From positions 62,001-126,000 of the forward strand of contig JAHIZO010000009.1 of NCBI GenBank assembly GCA_018814405.1: a stretch of DNA of 64,000 nt, written 5' to 3'. Of the stretch, positions 1 to 8,567 are shown one piece after another. The position numbers and the translations under genes are program-made. Positions within the stretch are counted from its first letter, which is position 1; each line of letters opens with the position of its first letter. Below the pieces are notes generated by a model, which was not told the DNA's origin, did not search any database, and saw only the letters and a list, made by a program, of their open reading frames with translations. This DNA is from Gammaproteobacteria bacterium. GTDB taxonomy: Bacteria; Pseudomonadota; Gammaproteobacteria; Burkholderiales; Gallionellaceae.

Positions 1-1
1 T

Positions 2-520
2 TCCACCGGTGTCGTGGCCGGTGTGGGTGTGGAGAGTCAGGATGTAACCGCTGTCACCGACGTGATGGTGAAGGACATCCTTGCCACGCCGGAAGTCGTG
101 AAGCGCAGCCAAGCGGCACGTGTGATCCTTGATTCAGCTTATTTCGAGAACGAGAGCAGCCAGCGCATCAACAAGAACCTGCTGGTGGATAGGCTGCGCA
201 TCAATCTGCAACGTGCAGCCCAAGGCAAACTGCAATTCGTGTCGCGCGAATCCGCCGACATGGTCGCGCAGGAACGCGACATGAAGCGCCAAGGGGTGAC
301 CGATGCGGGCACGCTCAAGCAAGCCAAAGCGACCGCCGGCGCTGACTATCGCCTGGTTGGCCGCATCAACTCGCTGGATGCACGCAGCGCGCAGAGCGGT
401 ATGGTGGAACGCTACACGCAGATCACTTTCGAACTGATCGATCTGGAGACTTCACTCAGCGTCTGGTCCAACCTGTACGAGTTCAAGAAGGGTGGCCAGG
501 ACGATGCGATCTATCGCTGA
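2..520 (+). CDS. lpoB: LpoB-like penicillin-binding protein activator, 5' partial
   Basis: This reading frame is open to the left edge, so the signal peptide and lipobox lie outside the window; the listed GTG at 14 is probably internal. The residues STGVVAGVGVESQD followed by a V/T-rich stretch and mvkDiLA match the start of the LpoB/YcfM mature domain. LpoB is an outer-membrane lipoprotein that reaches through peptidoglycan to stimulate a bifunctional PBP (PBP1b in E. coli). The next two genes are also predicted lipoproteins, and the set LpoB, COG3014-like, YcfL-like is a recurring neighbourhood in Gammaproteobacteria. Family assignment is good; the PBP partner here is unknown. Confidence 0.8.
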   Translation, partial: STGVVAGVGVESQDVTAVTDVMVKDILATPEVVKRSQAARVILDSAYFENESSQRINKNLLVDRLRINLQRAAQGKLQFVSRESADMVAQERDMKRQGVTDAGTLKQAKATAGADYRLVGRINSLDARSAQSGMVERYTQITFELIDLETSLSVWSNLYEFKKGGQDDAIYR

Positions 521-1985
521 TCATTCAGCGACACCCCGCTTCGTTCCCCGCGCCCTTGCTTGCGCAGTCTGGCTGACACTATCCGGCTGCGCCTCAACGG
601 GCCTTGATACCAACCCTGTCGAACCGGGGCGCATCGAACAACTGCTGGAACCCAAAGCGGAAGTGCCGCCTGCCTTGCGTCCCTTCGTGTTGCGCGATCA
701 GGAACAAGGCCGCCGCGACCGTGTGCTGAACGAAGCCATGGCCGGGCTCGCCGCACTGGAATTGTCACAACCGGAAACGGCACAACGTCTACTGTCCGAC
801 GCGCAAGCGCTGATCGAGACCATCTACGCGAATGACCCGGCGGCCAACCGCGCACGCAGCAATTTCGTACCGGAAGCCAACAAGGACTTCAAAGGCGACC
901 CCTACGAACGCGCCATGGTCGGCTACTACCTTGCCCTCGCCGATTTCTCCGATCCCGATCTGGACAACGCGCGCGCCGACCTGCGCTTCGCCGAGATACA
1001 GGACACCATGTCCGCTTCCGAAACTTTCCAGAGCGACATGGTCGTCATGCCGTTCATCCGTGGCTGGCTGTACAACTGCTCTGGGCGCACGGCGCAGGCG
1101 AAGGACGAATTCAAAGCCGTGAAAAAAGCCAAGCCGGGTATCAAGACACCTGCCAACACAGACAATGTTCTATTGATCGGTGAAGTCGGACGCGCTCCGG
1201 GCAAGATCGCAAGTGGTCGCCAGCAGGAAGAATTGCGCTATGCACGGCGCGACGACGGCAGGATACGCGGCGTCACCTTCACGCAGGGCGAGCAACTATT
1301 GGTGGGACAGCAGATCGAGGATGTGTACTGGCAAGCTTCGACGCGCGGCGGGCGCGCTGTGGACAAGATACTGGCGGGCAAAGCGTCGTTCCGTAATACC
1401 GCCGAGGGCATCGCCACCGGTGCCGCCGTGTTCGCGCATATCTCATCCGATCTGGCACGCAATGCAGCAAGACGCAAGGACAGCGACGACGCGGGGCAGT
1501 ATGCCGGACTGGCACTGCTCGGCATGTTGGTCAGCATCGGCAGCGACATCGTCGCCGCCTCAACCCATCCCGAAGCTGATACGCGCAACTGGTCCAGCCT
1601 GCCCGACCGCATCTATGTGGCGACTACCCAAATGGACGTGAATACAGAGCTTAGCCCTTGGTCCTTGGGATTACACGATGCGCGGGGCGAACTGCAACGT
1701 GCGGTGGAGATGAAGACCTTCCGTTCCGGTGCCTGCTTGCTGGTGTGGGGCAGACAATATCCGGCTAGTTACCCCTCCAGTTGGGCGGATAGTTCACTAC
1801 AACATGAAGCTGTGACCCATGAGAAATGCCAGGGTGCTTGCAGTGCGATCACCGAACAGGCGACACTTGATGCCAAGAATTTCAATACATCGCTCGCACC
1901 GCTCGCCGCACCAAGCATAGTTACTGACAATGTTGAATCGCGGACGACTTTCAAGCGCAGAATATTCCTCACCGTCCCGGACTGA
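504..1985 (+). CDS. COG3014-like lipoprotein with TPR-like body
   Basis: The N-terminus has a hydrophobic stretch ending in LTLSGC, a clear lipobox, so the protein is probably acylated and exported. The body is helical and Ala-rich (residues about 60-220, TPR-like), then contains a Gly-Ala-rich hydrophobic segment near residue 300 (GIATGAAVFAHIS...). I prefer ATG 504 over GTG 492 because it gives a normal signal peptide with AAGAAGGG about 11 bases upstream; both overlap the end of the LpoB-like gene. Proteins of this type sit beside LpoB and YcfL homologues, which suggests a cell-envelope role. No enzymatic motif is visible. Confidence 0.75.
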   Translation: MRSIADHSATPRFVPRALACAVWLTLSGCASTGLDTNPVEPGRIEQLLEPKAEVPPALRPFVLRDQEQGRRDRVLNEAMAGLAALELSQPETAQRLLSDAQALIETIYANDPAANRARSNFVPEANKDFKGDPYERAMVGYYLALADFSDPDLDNARADLRFAEIQDTMSASETFQSDMVVMPFIRGWLYNCSGRTAQAKDEFKAVKKAKPGIKTPANTDNVLLIGEVGRAPGKIASGRQQEELRYARRDDGRIRGVTFTQGEQLLVGQQIEDVYWQASTRGGRAVDKILAGKASFRNTAEGIATGAAVFAHISSDLARNAARRKDSDDAGQYAGLALLGMLVSIGSDIVAASTHPEADTRNWSSLPDRIYVATTQMDVNTELSPWSLGLHDARGELQRAVEMKTFRSGACLLVWGRQYPASYPSSWADSSLQHEAVTHEKCQGACSAITEQATLDAKNFNTSLAPLAAPSIVTDNVESRTTFKRRIFLTVPD

Positions 1986-2016
1986 ACCTGCAACACTGAT
2001 TACTTAGGAGAACACC

Positions 2017-2385
2017 ATGCTGAAAAAGATACTTTCTATCTTGCTATTGAGTTTCATGGCTGCCTGCCAATCCTTGCCGGACGCCACCATCATCATGATC
2101 GACGAGGACCATCTGGAAGACGTGGTCGAAGTGAACAACGTGCAATCTGGACGCACGCCCACCGGCACATTGCGCGTGTGGGGCGAGCTGAAGAACCTCA
2201 CCGACCAGCGCGTGTTGATCGAAGTGCGCGCGGCGTTCCGTGGCGATGGCGGGCGTGTGGTGGAAAAAGCAGGCGGCTGGTCACGCGTGTTCATCGACCC
2301 CAACTCCACTCAGGATCTGGAACTGCTCTCTACAGTGAACGATGCGGAAGAGTTCTTGCTGGAAGTGCGGGAAGGGAAGCAGTGA
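2017..2385 (+). CDS. YcfL-like (DUF1425) lipoprotein
   Basis: A 122-residue protein with signal peptide and lipobox MAAC, then a short beta-rich domain containing ELKNLTDQRVLIEVRAAFRG, typical of the YcfL/DUF1425 family. TAGGAGAACACC gives a strong ribosome binding site 8 bases before ATG. It is 31 bases after the COG3014-like gene and completes the LpoB-COG3014-YcfL lipoprotein set. In E. coli ycfL lies directly upstream of lpoB; here it is downstream. The biochemical role of the family is not established. Confidence 0.8.
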   Translation: MLKKILSILLLSFMAACQSLPDATIIMIDEDHLEDVVEVNNVQSGRTPTGTLRVWGELKNLTDQRVLIEVRAAFRGDGGRVVEKAGGWSRVFIDPNSTQDLELLSTVNDAEEFLLEVREGKQ

Positions 2386-2392
2386 TTCTGGT

Positions 2393-3133
2393 TCAGGCAA
2401 GCCAGATGAAGGTACCCATGCGACCTGTCACACCATCACGACGGTAGGAGAAGAACGCTACCTCTTGGTGGTAGGTGCAATAGTCGCCGCCATAGACGCG
2501 GTCAACGCCCAGTGCGTGGAGCCGCTGGCGTGCCAGCAGATAGATGTCGGCGTGATACTTGCCTTGCTGACCGCGCGCAATGAAAGCTTCTTTCGCTTGT
2601 GCATGCTGTGAAATGAAGGCTTCGCGCACTTCTTCACCCACCTCGAATGCCGCCTGCCCGATGGCCGGACCCAGCCAGGCCATCAGCTTGTGTGGCGCAA
2701 CGCCCATCTCTTTGACAGTCGCTTCGATCACGCCATCACACAGACCGCGCCAGCCCGCATGCGCTGCGCCGACCACCGTGCCGTCTTCGTCACATAGCAA
2801 CACCGGCAGGCAGTCCGCCGTCATCACCACACACACCGAACCGCGATGACGCGCGATGCTGGCATCAGCGACCACACGGCAGGCTGCCGCATCGGCATTC
2901 GCCACCTCGGTGCCGTGTATCTGCTCCAGCCAGACCGGCTCGGTGGGCAACAATGCGGAAAGCGACTGGCGGTTGTGGTTCACCCGCAGCGGGTCATCAC
3001 CCACATGCAGGCCAAGGTTCATCGAATCGTAGGGTGCCCCACTCACACCACCGGTGCGGGTGGTCTGCAGCGCCCTGACATTGGCCGGGGCCGGCCAGTC
3101 AGGTGTTATATAGGGATCAAACGACTTCACCAC
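2393..3133 (-). CDS. pgeF: Peptidoglycan editing factor PgeF (YfiH family)
   Basis: A laccase-like Zn/Cu domain protein. With the GTG start at 3133 (246 residues) the metal ligands fall at H73 (QIHGTE), C108 (MTADCLP) and H125 (AAHAGW), nearly the E. coli YfiH positions, which supports this start over the longer ORF. A GAAGAGG motif lies just upstream inside the 3' end of rluD, and the two genes overlap by about 17 bases, so translation is probably coupled. In E. coli PgeF removes L-Ser wrongly placed in UDP-MurNAc peptides. The rluD-pgeF pairing is common in proteobacteria. Confidence 0.9.
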   Translation of the reverse strand: MVKSFDPYITPDWPAPANVRALQTTRTGGVSGAPYDSMNLGLHVGDDPLRVNHNRQSLSALLPTEPVWLEQIHGTEVANADAAACRVVADASIARHRGSVCVVMTADCLPVLLCDEDGTVVGAAHAGWRGLCDGVIEATVKEMGVAPHKLMAWLGPAIGQAAFEVGEEVREAFISQHAQAKEAFIARGQQGKYHADIYLLARQRLHALGVDRVYGGDYCTYHQEVAFFSYRRDGVTGRMGTFIWLA

Positions 3134-4112
3134 GCGCCTCTTCGATGCGTTCCAGCAACTCGTCCATGTCGTCCGGCAAGGGCGTATCGAACTCCATGCG
3201 CTTGCCGGTGACCGGATGATCCAGCGCCAGCTTCCAGGCATGAAGCGCCTGACGCGGGAACTTGATCAGTATCTCCTGCATCGCCGGTACACATTTCTGC
3301 ACGCCCTTGATGTAAAGGGTATCGCCCACCAATGGATGATCCAGATAGGACATGTGCACGCGGATCTGGTGGGTGCGTCCGGTCTCCAGCTTGCAGCGCA
3401 CCAGCGTGCAACTCGGGAAACGTTCTTCGATGTGGACATGAGTGATCGCTTCCTTGCCGCTCTCGGTCACCGCCATCTTCACGCGCTGCGTGGGATGGCG
3501 ACCGATCGGCACGTTGACCGTGTAATCACGATCCACCTCGCCCCACACCAGCGCCAGATACTCACGCTTCACGCTGCGTGCCTGCATCTGCCGCACCAGT
3601 GCAGTCTGCGCCACCAAGGTCTTGGCCACCACCATCAGCCCGCTGGTGTCTTTGTCCAGACGGTGCACGATGCCCGCACGCGGCACATCCTTCAGCTCCG
3701 GCGCATGGAACAACAGACCGTTGAGCAGCGTCCCCTGCCAGTTGCCGCTGCCGGGATGCACCACCAGCCCCACCGGTTTGTCGATGATGAGGATCGCGTC
3801 ATCCTCGTAGATGATGTTCAGCGGAATGTCTTCCGGCTCGGCCACCATCTCGGAAGGATGTGCTTGGGGCAGAACGGTCAGCTTCTCGTTGCCCCACACC
3901 TTCTGTTTGACGGTGGCAGTCTTGCCGTTGACTGACACCAGCCCCTGCCCTATCCAGTCTTGCAGGCGGCTACGTGAGTATTCAGGGAGCAATTTGACCA
4001 GAATCTGGTCCAGACGCAGTCCGCCGAGCTCAGTCGGTACTTTGAACTCAAGCGGGTCGGCGCTGTCGTCGTCTTTGCTATAATCAGGCAATTCTTCTTC
4101 GGGTTCTGTCAT
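3117..4112 (-). CDS. rluD: 23S rRNA pseudouridine synthase RluD
   Basis: It modifies U1911, U1915 and U1917 in helix 69 of 23S rRNA. An S4 RNA-binding domain occupies residues about 26-85 (LDQILVKLLPEYSRSRLQDW), followed by the pseudouridine synthase domain with the catalytic motif HRLDKDTSGL, Asp153. Length 331 is normal. The acidic N-terminal tail of about 20 residues has no alternative ATG. The start codon shares two bases with the bamD start on the other strand, so its promoter must lie inside bamD; no good Shine-Dalgarno sequence is visible for it. Confidence 0.93.
   Translation of the reverse strand: MTEPEEELPDYSKDDDSADPLEFKVPTELGGLRLDQILVKLLPEYSRSRLQDWIGQGLVSVNGKTATVKQKVWGNEKLTVLPQAHPSEMVAEPEDIPLNIIYEDDAILIIDKPVGLVVHPGSGNWQGTLLNGLLFHAPELKDVPRAGIVHRLDKDTSGLMVVAKTLVAQTALVRQMQARSVKREYLALVWGEVDRDYTVNVPIGRHPTQRVKMAVTESGKEAITHVHIEERFPSCTLVRCKLETGRTHQIRVHMSYLDHPLVGDTLYIKGVQKCVPAMQEILIKFPRQALHAWKLALDHPVTGKRMEFDTPLPDDMDELLERIEEARGEVV
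4076..4084 (+). promoter_or_regulatory. Extended -10 promoter of bamD inside rluD
   Basis: TGCTATAAT is a perfect extended -10 element (TGnTATAAT) 26 bases upstream of the bamD ATG. No -35 box is recognisable at 17 bases, which is common for extended -10 promoters. It overlaps rluD codons about 10-12. The predicted transcript would have a leader of about 20 bases. Confidence 0.65.
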
Positions 4113-4917
4113 GCGTCATAGTTTAGCCGTTTTCCTCCTGCTCACGTTAGCTGCTTGCAGTTCGCTTCCCGAAGCTGACTACGACAATAACCCCAAAGCC
4201 ACCGCTGACGAACTGTACGCCCTGGCCAAAGCCGAGATGCAGGACGAAAGCTACGAAAGCGCCGTCAAGCTTCTGGAGCGCATGCAATCGCGTTTCCCCT
4301 ATGGCCGCTATGCACAACAGGCACAACTGGACATCGCCTACGCCTGGTACAAGAAAGGTGAGCCCGCACCGGCGCTCTCCACGCTGGAGCGCTTCGTCAA
4401 ACAGTTCCCCAAGAGTGATGCGCTGGACTATGTGCTTTACCTGTCGGGCCTCATTAACTTCGACGAGAATCTGAACAGCTACTTCAGCACCCTGTTCCAG
4501 CAAGACCCCGCCGAGCGCGATCCGGTCGCGCTGCGCGCATCGTTCGATGCGTTCAAAGCACTGGTCACCCGCTACCCGCAAAGCCGTTATGCGGAAGACG
4601 CACGCCAGCGCATGCAATACCTGTTGATCACACTGGCCAAGCATGAGATCGCCATCGCCAGCTACTATCTGCGTCGCGGTGCCTATGTTGCCGCCGTCAA
4701 CCGCGCCCAAGGTGTGATCGCCGATTACCCGCTCACCCCGCAAACACGCGATGCCCTGCAGATCATGGTGCAAGGTTACGCCCGCCTCGGCTTGAACGAC
4801 CTTAGCCGCGATACACAACGCGTACTCGACAGCAACATCGCCAAAGACGGTATCAAGCCCTCGCAGACCTTCTTCAAGGAACGCGAGACGCCGTGGTGGA
4901 AGTTCTGGGAGTTATAA
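4111..4917 (+). CDS. bamD: Outer membrane assembly lipoprotein BamD
   Basis: BamD (YfiO/ComL) is the essential lipoprotein of the BAM complex that folds beta-barrel proteins into the outer membrane. The signal peptide ends in LTLAAC. The body is a chain of TPR-like helical repeats (KLLERMQSRFPYGRYAQQAQLDIAYAWYKKGE near residues 50-85, then RYPQSRYAEDARQRM). The 268-residue length is typical. It starts only one base offset from the divergent rluD start and is followed after one base by the Nudix gene. There is no obvious Shine-Dalgarno sequence. Confidence 0.93.
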   Translation: MRHSLAVFLLLTLAACSSLPEADYDNNPKATADELYALAKAEMQDESYESAVKLLERMQSRFPYGRYAQQAQLDIAYAWYKKGEPAPALSTLERFVKQFPKSDALDYVLYLSGLINFDENLNSYFSTLFQQDPAERDPVALRASFDAFKALVTRYPQSRYAEDARQRMQYLLITLAKHEIAIASYYLRRGAYVAAVNRAQGVIADYPLTPQTRDALQIMVQGYARLGLNDLSRDTQRVLDSNIAKDGIKPSQTFFKERETPWWKFWEL

Positions 4918-4918
4918 G

Positions 4919-5467
4919 TTGAGATACTGCGCAGACTGCGGTGCCGCCGTCGAACTGCGCACCCCGCAGGACGATAATCGCGAGCGTTACGTCTGCACAT
5001 CCTGCGACATCATCCACTATCAGAATCCCAAGATCATCGTCGGCGCCATTCCCGAATGGGAAGATGGCCGCATCCTGCTCTGTCTGCGCGCCATCGAACC
5101 GCGTCACGGCCTGTGGACACTGCCCGCGGGATTCATGGAGAACGGCGAGACCGTCACCCAAGGTGCCGCACGCGAGACGCTGGAAGAAGCCAACGCACGC
5201 GTAGACATCCACGAACTGCTCGGCCTATACAACCTGCCCTACATCAACCAGGTGCAGATGCTGTTCCGCGCCACCCTGCTCGACCTCGACTTTTCTCCCG
5301 GCGTGGAAAGTCTGGATGTGAAGCTATTCAAAGAAGAAGAAATCCCTTGGGAGCAACTCGCCTTCCGCCCGGTGAAATATGCACTGGAGAACTTCTTCGC
5401 CGACCGCAAGCGCGGCGAGTTCAAGCTGCATAGCGGCGACCTTGCACCACCGACGCCCAGATTCTGA
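4919..5467 (+). CDS. Nudix hydrolase with N-terminal zinc ribbon
   Basis: The first 30 residues hold two Cys pairs (CADC and CTSC), a zinc-ribbon as in NudC-like or ADP-ribose/NADH-type Nudix proteins. The Nudix box is GFMENGE...AARETLEEAN, matching GX5EX7REUXEE but with Asn in place of the final Gly. The substrate cannot be told from sequence. The start is a TTG one base after the bamD stop codon, so expression is probably by translational coupling with bamD. A later start would remove the ribbon. Confidence 0.85.
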   Translation: MRYCADCGAAVELRTPQDDNRERYVCTSCDIIHYQNPKIIVGAIPEWEDGRILLCLRAIEPRHGLWTLPAGFMENGETVTQGAARETLEEANARVDIHELLGLYNLPYINQVQMLFRATLLDLDFSPGVESLDVKLFKEEEIPWEQLAFRPVKYALENFFADRKRGEFKLHSGDLAPPTPRF

Positions 5468-5515
5468 AAGGCTTTGGCTACACCTGTCCCACGAATCTGA
5501 ATCTATTGGCAAGCC

Positions 5516-5968
5516 ATGAACACCTCATCACACTCTGACATCCCAAAGCAAACCCCGAGCGGGTGGACACTGGTGTTCATCGCCTGGCTGATCGCCACGG
5601 TATCAACATTGGGCGCACTGTTCCTCGGTGAAGTGATGGGCTACACGCCGTGCTTACTCTGCTGGTATCAACGCATCGCCATGTTCCCTCTGGTCTTGGT
5701 ACTGGCTGCCGGATTATTCCCTTTCGATCCGCGTGTCGTGCGCTATGCACTACCACTGGCACTGGCAGGTTTGGGGTTGGCACTGTTCCATCTGGCGCTC
5801 ATCGCCGGTTGGATACCGGAAAACATCAGGCCCTGCCAGCAAGACGTGCCGTGTTCCGACGTGGTTGTAGTGTGGTTGGGTTTCGTGACCATCCCCTTAT
5901 TATCTGTGCTTGCCTTCGCGACCATCGTCGGCCTGCTTCTGCTTACTCATTTCAAAGGTTCCAAATGA
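5516..5968 (+). CDS. dsbB: Disulfide bond formation protein B
   Basis: A four-helix inner-membrane oxidoreductase that passes electrons from DsbA to quinone. The first cysteine pair is C46-LL-C49 in TPCLLCWYQR and the second is C107/C113 in RPCQQDVPC; both are present, so the electron path looks complete. The 150-residue size lies between E. coli DsbB and Bacillus BdbC. It overlaps the next gene, a DsbA-like thioredoxin protein, by 4 bases (ATGA), the arrangement of BdbC/BdbD pairs. Confidence 0.9.
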   Translation: MNTSSHSDIPKQTPSGWTLVFIAWLIATVSTLGALFLGEVMGYTPCLLCWYQRIAMFPLVLVLAAGLFPFDPRVVRYALPLALAGLGLALFHLALIAGWIPENIRPCQQDVPCSDVVVVWLGFVTIPLLSVLAFATIVGLLLLTHFKGSK

Positions 5969-6618
5969 AACAGAAAATCCTATTCATCACCTCTGCCGTC
6001 GTTCTGCTGATTGCCTTTGTCGCCGCTGCCTTGTTCTATTCAAGTCAAAAGGAAAAGGCTGCCAATGAACTCGCCGAAGCCAATCGCGCCGCGCTGATCC
6101 GCATGCATTCCCCAACAGAAGGAAATCCCCATGCACCGGTGGTCATCGTCGAATTCTTCGACCCGGCTTGTGAGACCTGCAGCGCTTTCTACCCCAGAGT
6201 CAAACAACTCATGGCAGCCCATCCCGACCAGATCCGTCTGGTTCTGCGCTATGCGCCGTTCCACACCGGCTCGGACAAAGTGGTCGCCGTCCTAGAGGCG
6301 GCACGCAAGCAAGGCAAGTTCTGGCCCGCACTGGAAGCCCTGTTCTCATCCCAGCGCGACTGGGCAGCCAACCACACCGCGCAAGTCGGCAAGGTATGGA
6401 AACATCTGGATGGATTGGGGTTGAACATGGAGCAGATGGCTTTCGACATCACCGCCCCGGAGATAGACAAACTGATCGCGCAGGACCTTGAGGATGCGCG
6501 CACATTGAACGTGACCATGACCCCTGAATATTTTGTGAACGGCAAGCCCCTGCCGAGTTTCGGCTTCGCACAGCTGACCGAACTAGTGGACGAAGCGCTG
6601 GCAAAAGCAAAACACTAG
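5965..6618 (+). CDS. DsbA-like thiol oxidoreductase, membrane anchored
   Basis: This is the 3' part of the long ORF from 5650; the true start is ATG 5965 overlapping the dsbB stop. Residues 5-26 form an uncleaved-looking membrane anchor. The thioredoxin domain carries the active site FFDPACETCSAFYP (C69-ET-C72) and the cis-Pro loop TMTPEYFVNG near residue 190. CETC is not the CPHC of classical DsbA, so its redox potential may differ. It is the presumed partner of the adjacent DsbB. Confidence 0.87.
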   Translation: MKQKILFITSAVVLLIAFVAAALFYSSQKEKAANELAEANRAALIRMHSPTEGNPHAPVVIVEFFDPACETCSAFYPRVKQLMAAHPDQIRLVLRYAPFHTGSDKVVAVLEAARKQGKFWPALEALFSSQRDWAANHTAQVGKVWKHLDGLGLNMEQMAFDITAPEIDKLIAQDLEDARTLNVTMTPEYFVNGKPLPSFGFAQLTELVDEALAKAKH

Positions 6619-6631
6619 AAACTGTAATTCA

Positions 6632-6650
6632 CGCCCGCGCAATGCGGGCG
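6632..6650. other. GC-rich hairpin between convergent genes
   Basis: CGCCCGC and GCGGGCG form a perfect 7-bp stem around a 5-base loop between the DsbA-like and DnaJ-related genes. Neither strand has a U-run after it, so it is not a standard intrinsic terminator. Confidence 0.45.
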
Positions 6651-6680
6651 TCATCAGGCCGACGACCCAACGATCACACA

Positions 6681-7268
6681 TTAGTTTTCCCGATACAAAA
6701 CCCGCAATATTCCCATCGCCCATTCAAGCTTCTGGAACTGATCTATCTCCCCCCCGCGATCAGGATGGCACTGCATGGCAAGGCGCCGGTATTGCTGTTT
6801 GATCTCGGGATAACTAGTGGGATGCGCGAGTCCCATCACGGCTAAGGCCTTGTCACGTTGCTCATCTCCAGAGAATCTTTGCCAAAAGTCGTTGAGCAGA
6901 CGCAACACCTCCTGCTCATCGGTATTGGTGAAGTTGTCCAGCTCGAGATAGTAAGCGGCGAGCGGGTCATGCAGCGTTGGATGATCTGATGCTGTGCTGC
7001 GATAAGGTATCTGCCGTATGCCAAGGCAATGTATTTCCATATCGCTTCGCTGCTCCGCACGCAACTTGTCGCGCAGCAAATACAAGCAATGGAACAGTAG
7101 GAAATGTCGCTGAAACAGACCAAGAGGACTATTGAAATAGTCTTCGCCGAACAGACTAACTTCGTGTTCAGCCAGTATTTTTAGAAGTTCATGTTCAGTG
7201 AGTCCAGCCGGATTGGCATTAAGGATATCGCCGAGAACGGCCTGAATTCCTTCGATGACAACATTCAT
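6681..7268 (-). CDS. DnaJ-related protein with C-terminal J domain
   Basis: A 195-residue protein with an N-terminal domain of the DNAJ-related type (DILNANPAGLTEHELLKIL...) and a J domain over residues about 140-195. The J-domain signature HPDRGG is present (YRRLAMQCHPDRGGEIDQF). It is therefore a likely co-chaperone that stimulates a DnaK-type Hsp70 ATPase. It lies convergent to the dsb operon with a GC-rich hairpin between them. The client is unknown. Confidence 0.85.
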   Translation of the reverse strand: MNVVIEGIQAVLGDILNANPAGLTEHELLKILAEHEVSLFGEDYFNSPLGLFQRHFLLFHCLYLLRDKLRAEQRSDMEIHCLGIRQIPYRSTASDHPTLHDPLAAYYLELDNFTNTDEQEVLRLLNDFWQRFSGDEQRDKALAVMGLAHPTSYPEIKQQYRRLAMQCHPDRGGEIDQFQKLEWAMGILRVLYREN

Positions 7269-7399
7269 GAGGATGGGATGCTTTCCTTGATTCGTTTATG
7301 GCGAGACTCATTCTTGGATGGCGCTTGCTAACCCAAAGGTGCCCTTAGTAGAAATGAATGCAGCACGCCCAAGCAATTTCGAGCATCCATCAGCACATC

Positions 7400-7816
7400 T
7401 TAAAGAGAGTAGTCATCAAATTTAACAAGTTGCCAACATGAGGATGTTTTCTCAAAACTAAAAGCAAATGAATAGTCAGTATCTGGTTTGGTGAATCGCA
7501 CCAAATGAATGCCTTGCTTCGAAGTTACCTTCATCTTGAACGGTGTTGAAACCTGCATTTGCTCGCTAGGGTAAATTAAGCGTGAATATTTTGGATCATT
7601 CTCGCTATTGATTTTGTATTCAACTGTTGATGGCTCTGGGTAGGAAGCGCCATCAACATAAGTGGCCGAAAGAGGGAAATATGTGTTCCGCTTTTGAAAC
7701 TCATTGTCACTTTCGAACCTTGATAAAAAGGTAGCAAAGTCAGGGGCGCATGGCTCTTTGGCTAAGACTGCGAAAGAAATTAGTGAAAGCAGAATGAAGG
7801 AGATAAGTTTGCGCAT
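7400..7816 (-). CDS. Hypothetical secreted protein
   Basis: I do not recognise the family. Starting at the internal Met (MRKLISFILLSLISFAVLA) gives a clean Sec signal peptide, so 7816 is preferred over the ORF start at 7876. The mature part of about 117 residues has two cysteines (EPCAPDF and SSCWQLV) that could form a disulfide, and a beta-rich pattern. Its codons are noticeably AT-richer than the neighbouring genes, as is the surrounding intergenic DNA, which hints at later acquisition. Confidence 0.6.
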   Translation of the reverse strand: MRKLISFILLSLISFAVLAKEPCAPDFATFLSRFESDNEFQKRNTYFPLSATYVDGASYPEPSTVEYKINSENDPKYSRLIYPSEQMQVSTPFKMKVTSKQGIHLVRFTKPDTDYSFAFSFEKTSSCWQLVKFDDYSL

Positions 7817-8009
7817 ACAGCCTCTCAAAATTATATAGACACCTCGAAATGATGATTGATTGATAGACGCTCTCACTCTATTCCGTCAACACAACAGGGC
7901 TCTATGCCAAAGTATCTATGCTTGGCCTTTATATCCAAGTGGCCGCTTCTGGCCGCATTCTGCTTGTCACTATTGAACAAGCCAACGCCCGATGTTCCGC
8001 GCAGCGCGC

Positions 8010-8561
8010 TCAGTCAACGTATCCACTGCCGATCGCTGAGAGCGGCAGACTCAGTTCCAGTTCTGGCACCTGCTTGGCGATCCAGGCGATGAAGGTGTTG
8101 CTGTTGGGGCCGGGAAAGATGGTGTAGGTGTTTTTCCAGGGATAGTCTTGTGCAGCTTTGTCCACTTCCGCGATCAGTTTATCAACGCCCGCCCCGCGAT
8201 ACTGCTTGATGACCCGCGGCTTTTCCCCGAACCAATAGCGATCCGGGACGTCCTGCGCGATCTGCATCACCGACTGTCCATTGCTGGCGCGCCAGCCGAC
8301 CACATCATAGACTGTGTACATTTTCTCCCCGCTACGCTTGGCGGCGATCCAGGTATGGATGGAGAACCAGCCGCGCCAGCCCCATGTGTCCGCACCGAAC
8401 ACGATCAGTACCGCTTCCTCAGTGACACCAGGATCGGGGGCGATCCCCGCCGAAGCCCGGCTGGCGGTACGCCAATCTCCGCTGGTGCAACCGCCGAGCG
8501 ACAGCAACATCATCAATAATGCGGCCGATATCGTTCTGCTGAAATTCATTCGGGATCGCAC
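8010..8561 (-). CDS. DUF3750 lipoprotein
   Basis: A signal peptide with lipobox SLGGC is followed by a domain matching DUF3750: SIHTWIAAKRSGEKMYTVYDVVGW and the conserved FPGPNSNTFIAWIAKQVPELELSLP. The Asn/His pattern resembles hydrolase-like cores, but the function is unknown. ATG 8549 is an alternative start. It lies 6 bases after the M48 protease gene and is probably the last gene of the globin-cyclase-SH3-M48 operon. Confidence 0.8.
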   Translation of the reverse strand: MRSRMNFSRTISAALLMMLLSLGGCTSGDWRTASRASAGIAPDPGVTEEAVLIVFGADTWGWRGWFSIHTWIAAKRSGEKMYTVYDVVGWRASNGQSVMQIAQDVPDRYWFGEKPRVIKQYRGAGVDKLIAEVDKAAQDYPWKNTYTIFPGPNSNTFIAWIAKQVPELELSLPLSAIGSGYVD

Positions 8562-8567
8562 GGGCTG

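Noticed and set aside
3104-3116. TTATATAGG as another CCTATATA site
   Set aside because: It encodes conserved-looking residues (PYITPD) at the N-terminus of PgeF, so its sequence is explained by coding.
6632-6650. Hairpin CGCCCGC/GCGGGCG as an intrinsic terminator
   Set aside because: No U-run on either strand; kept only as a hairpin.
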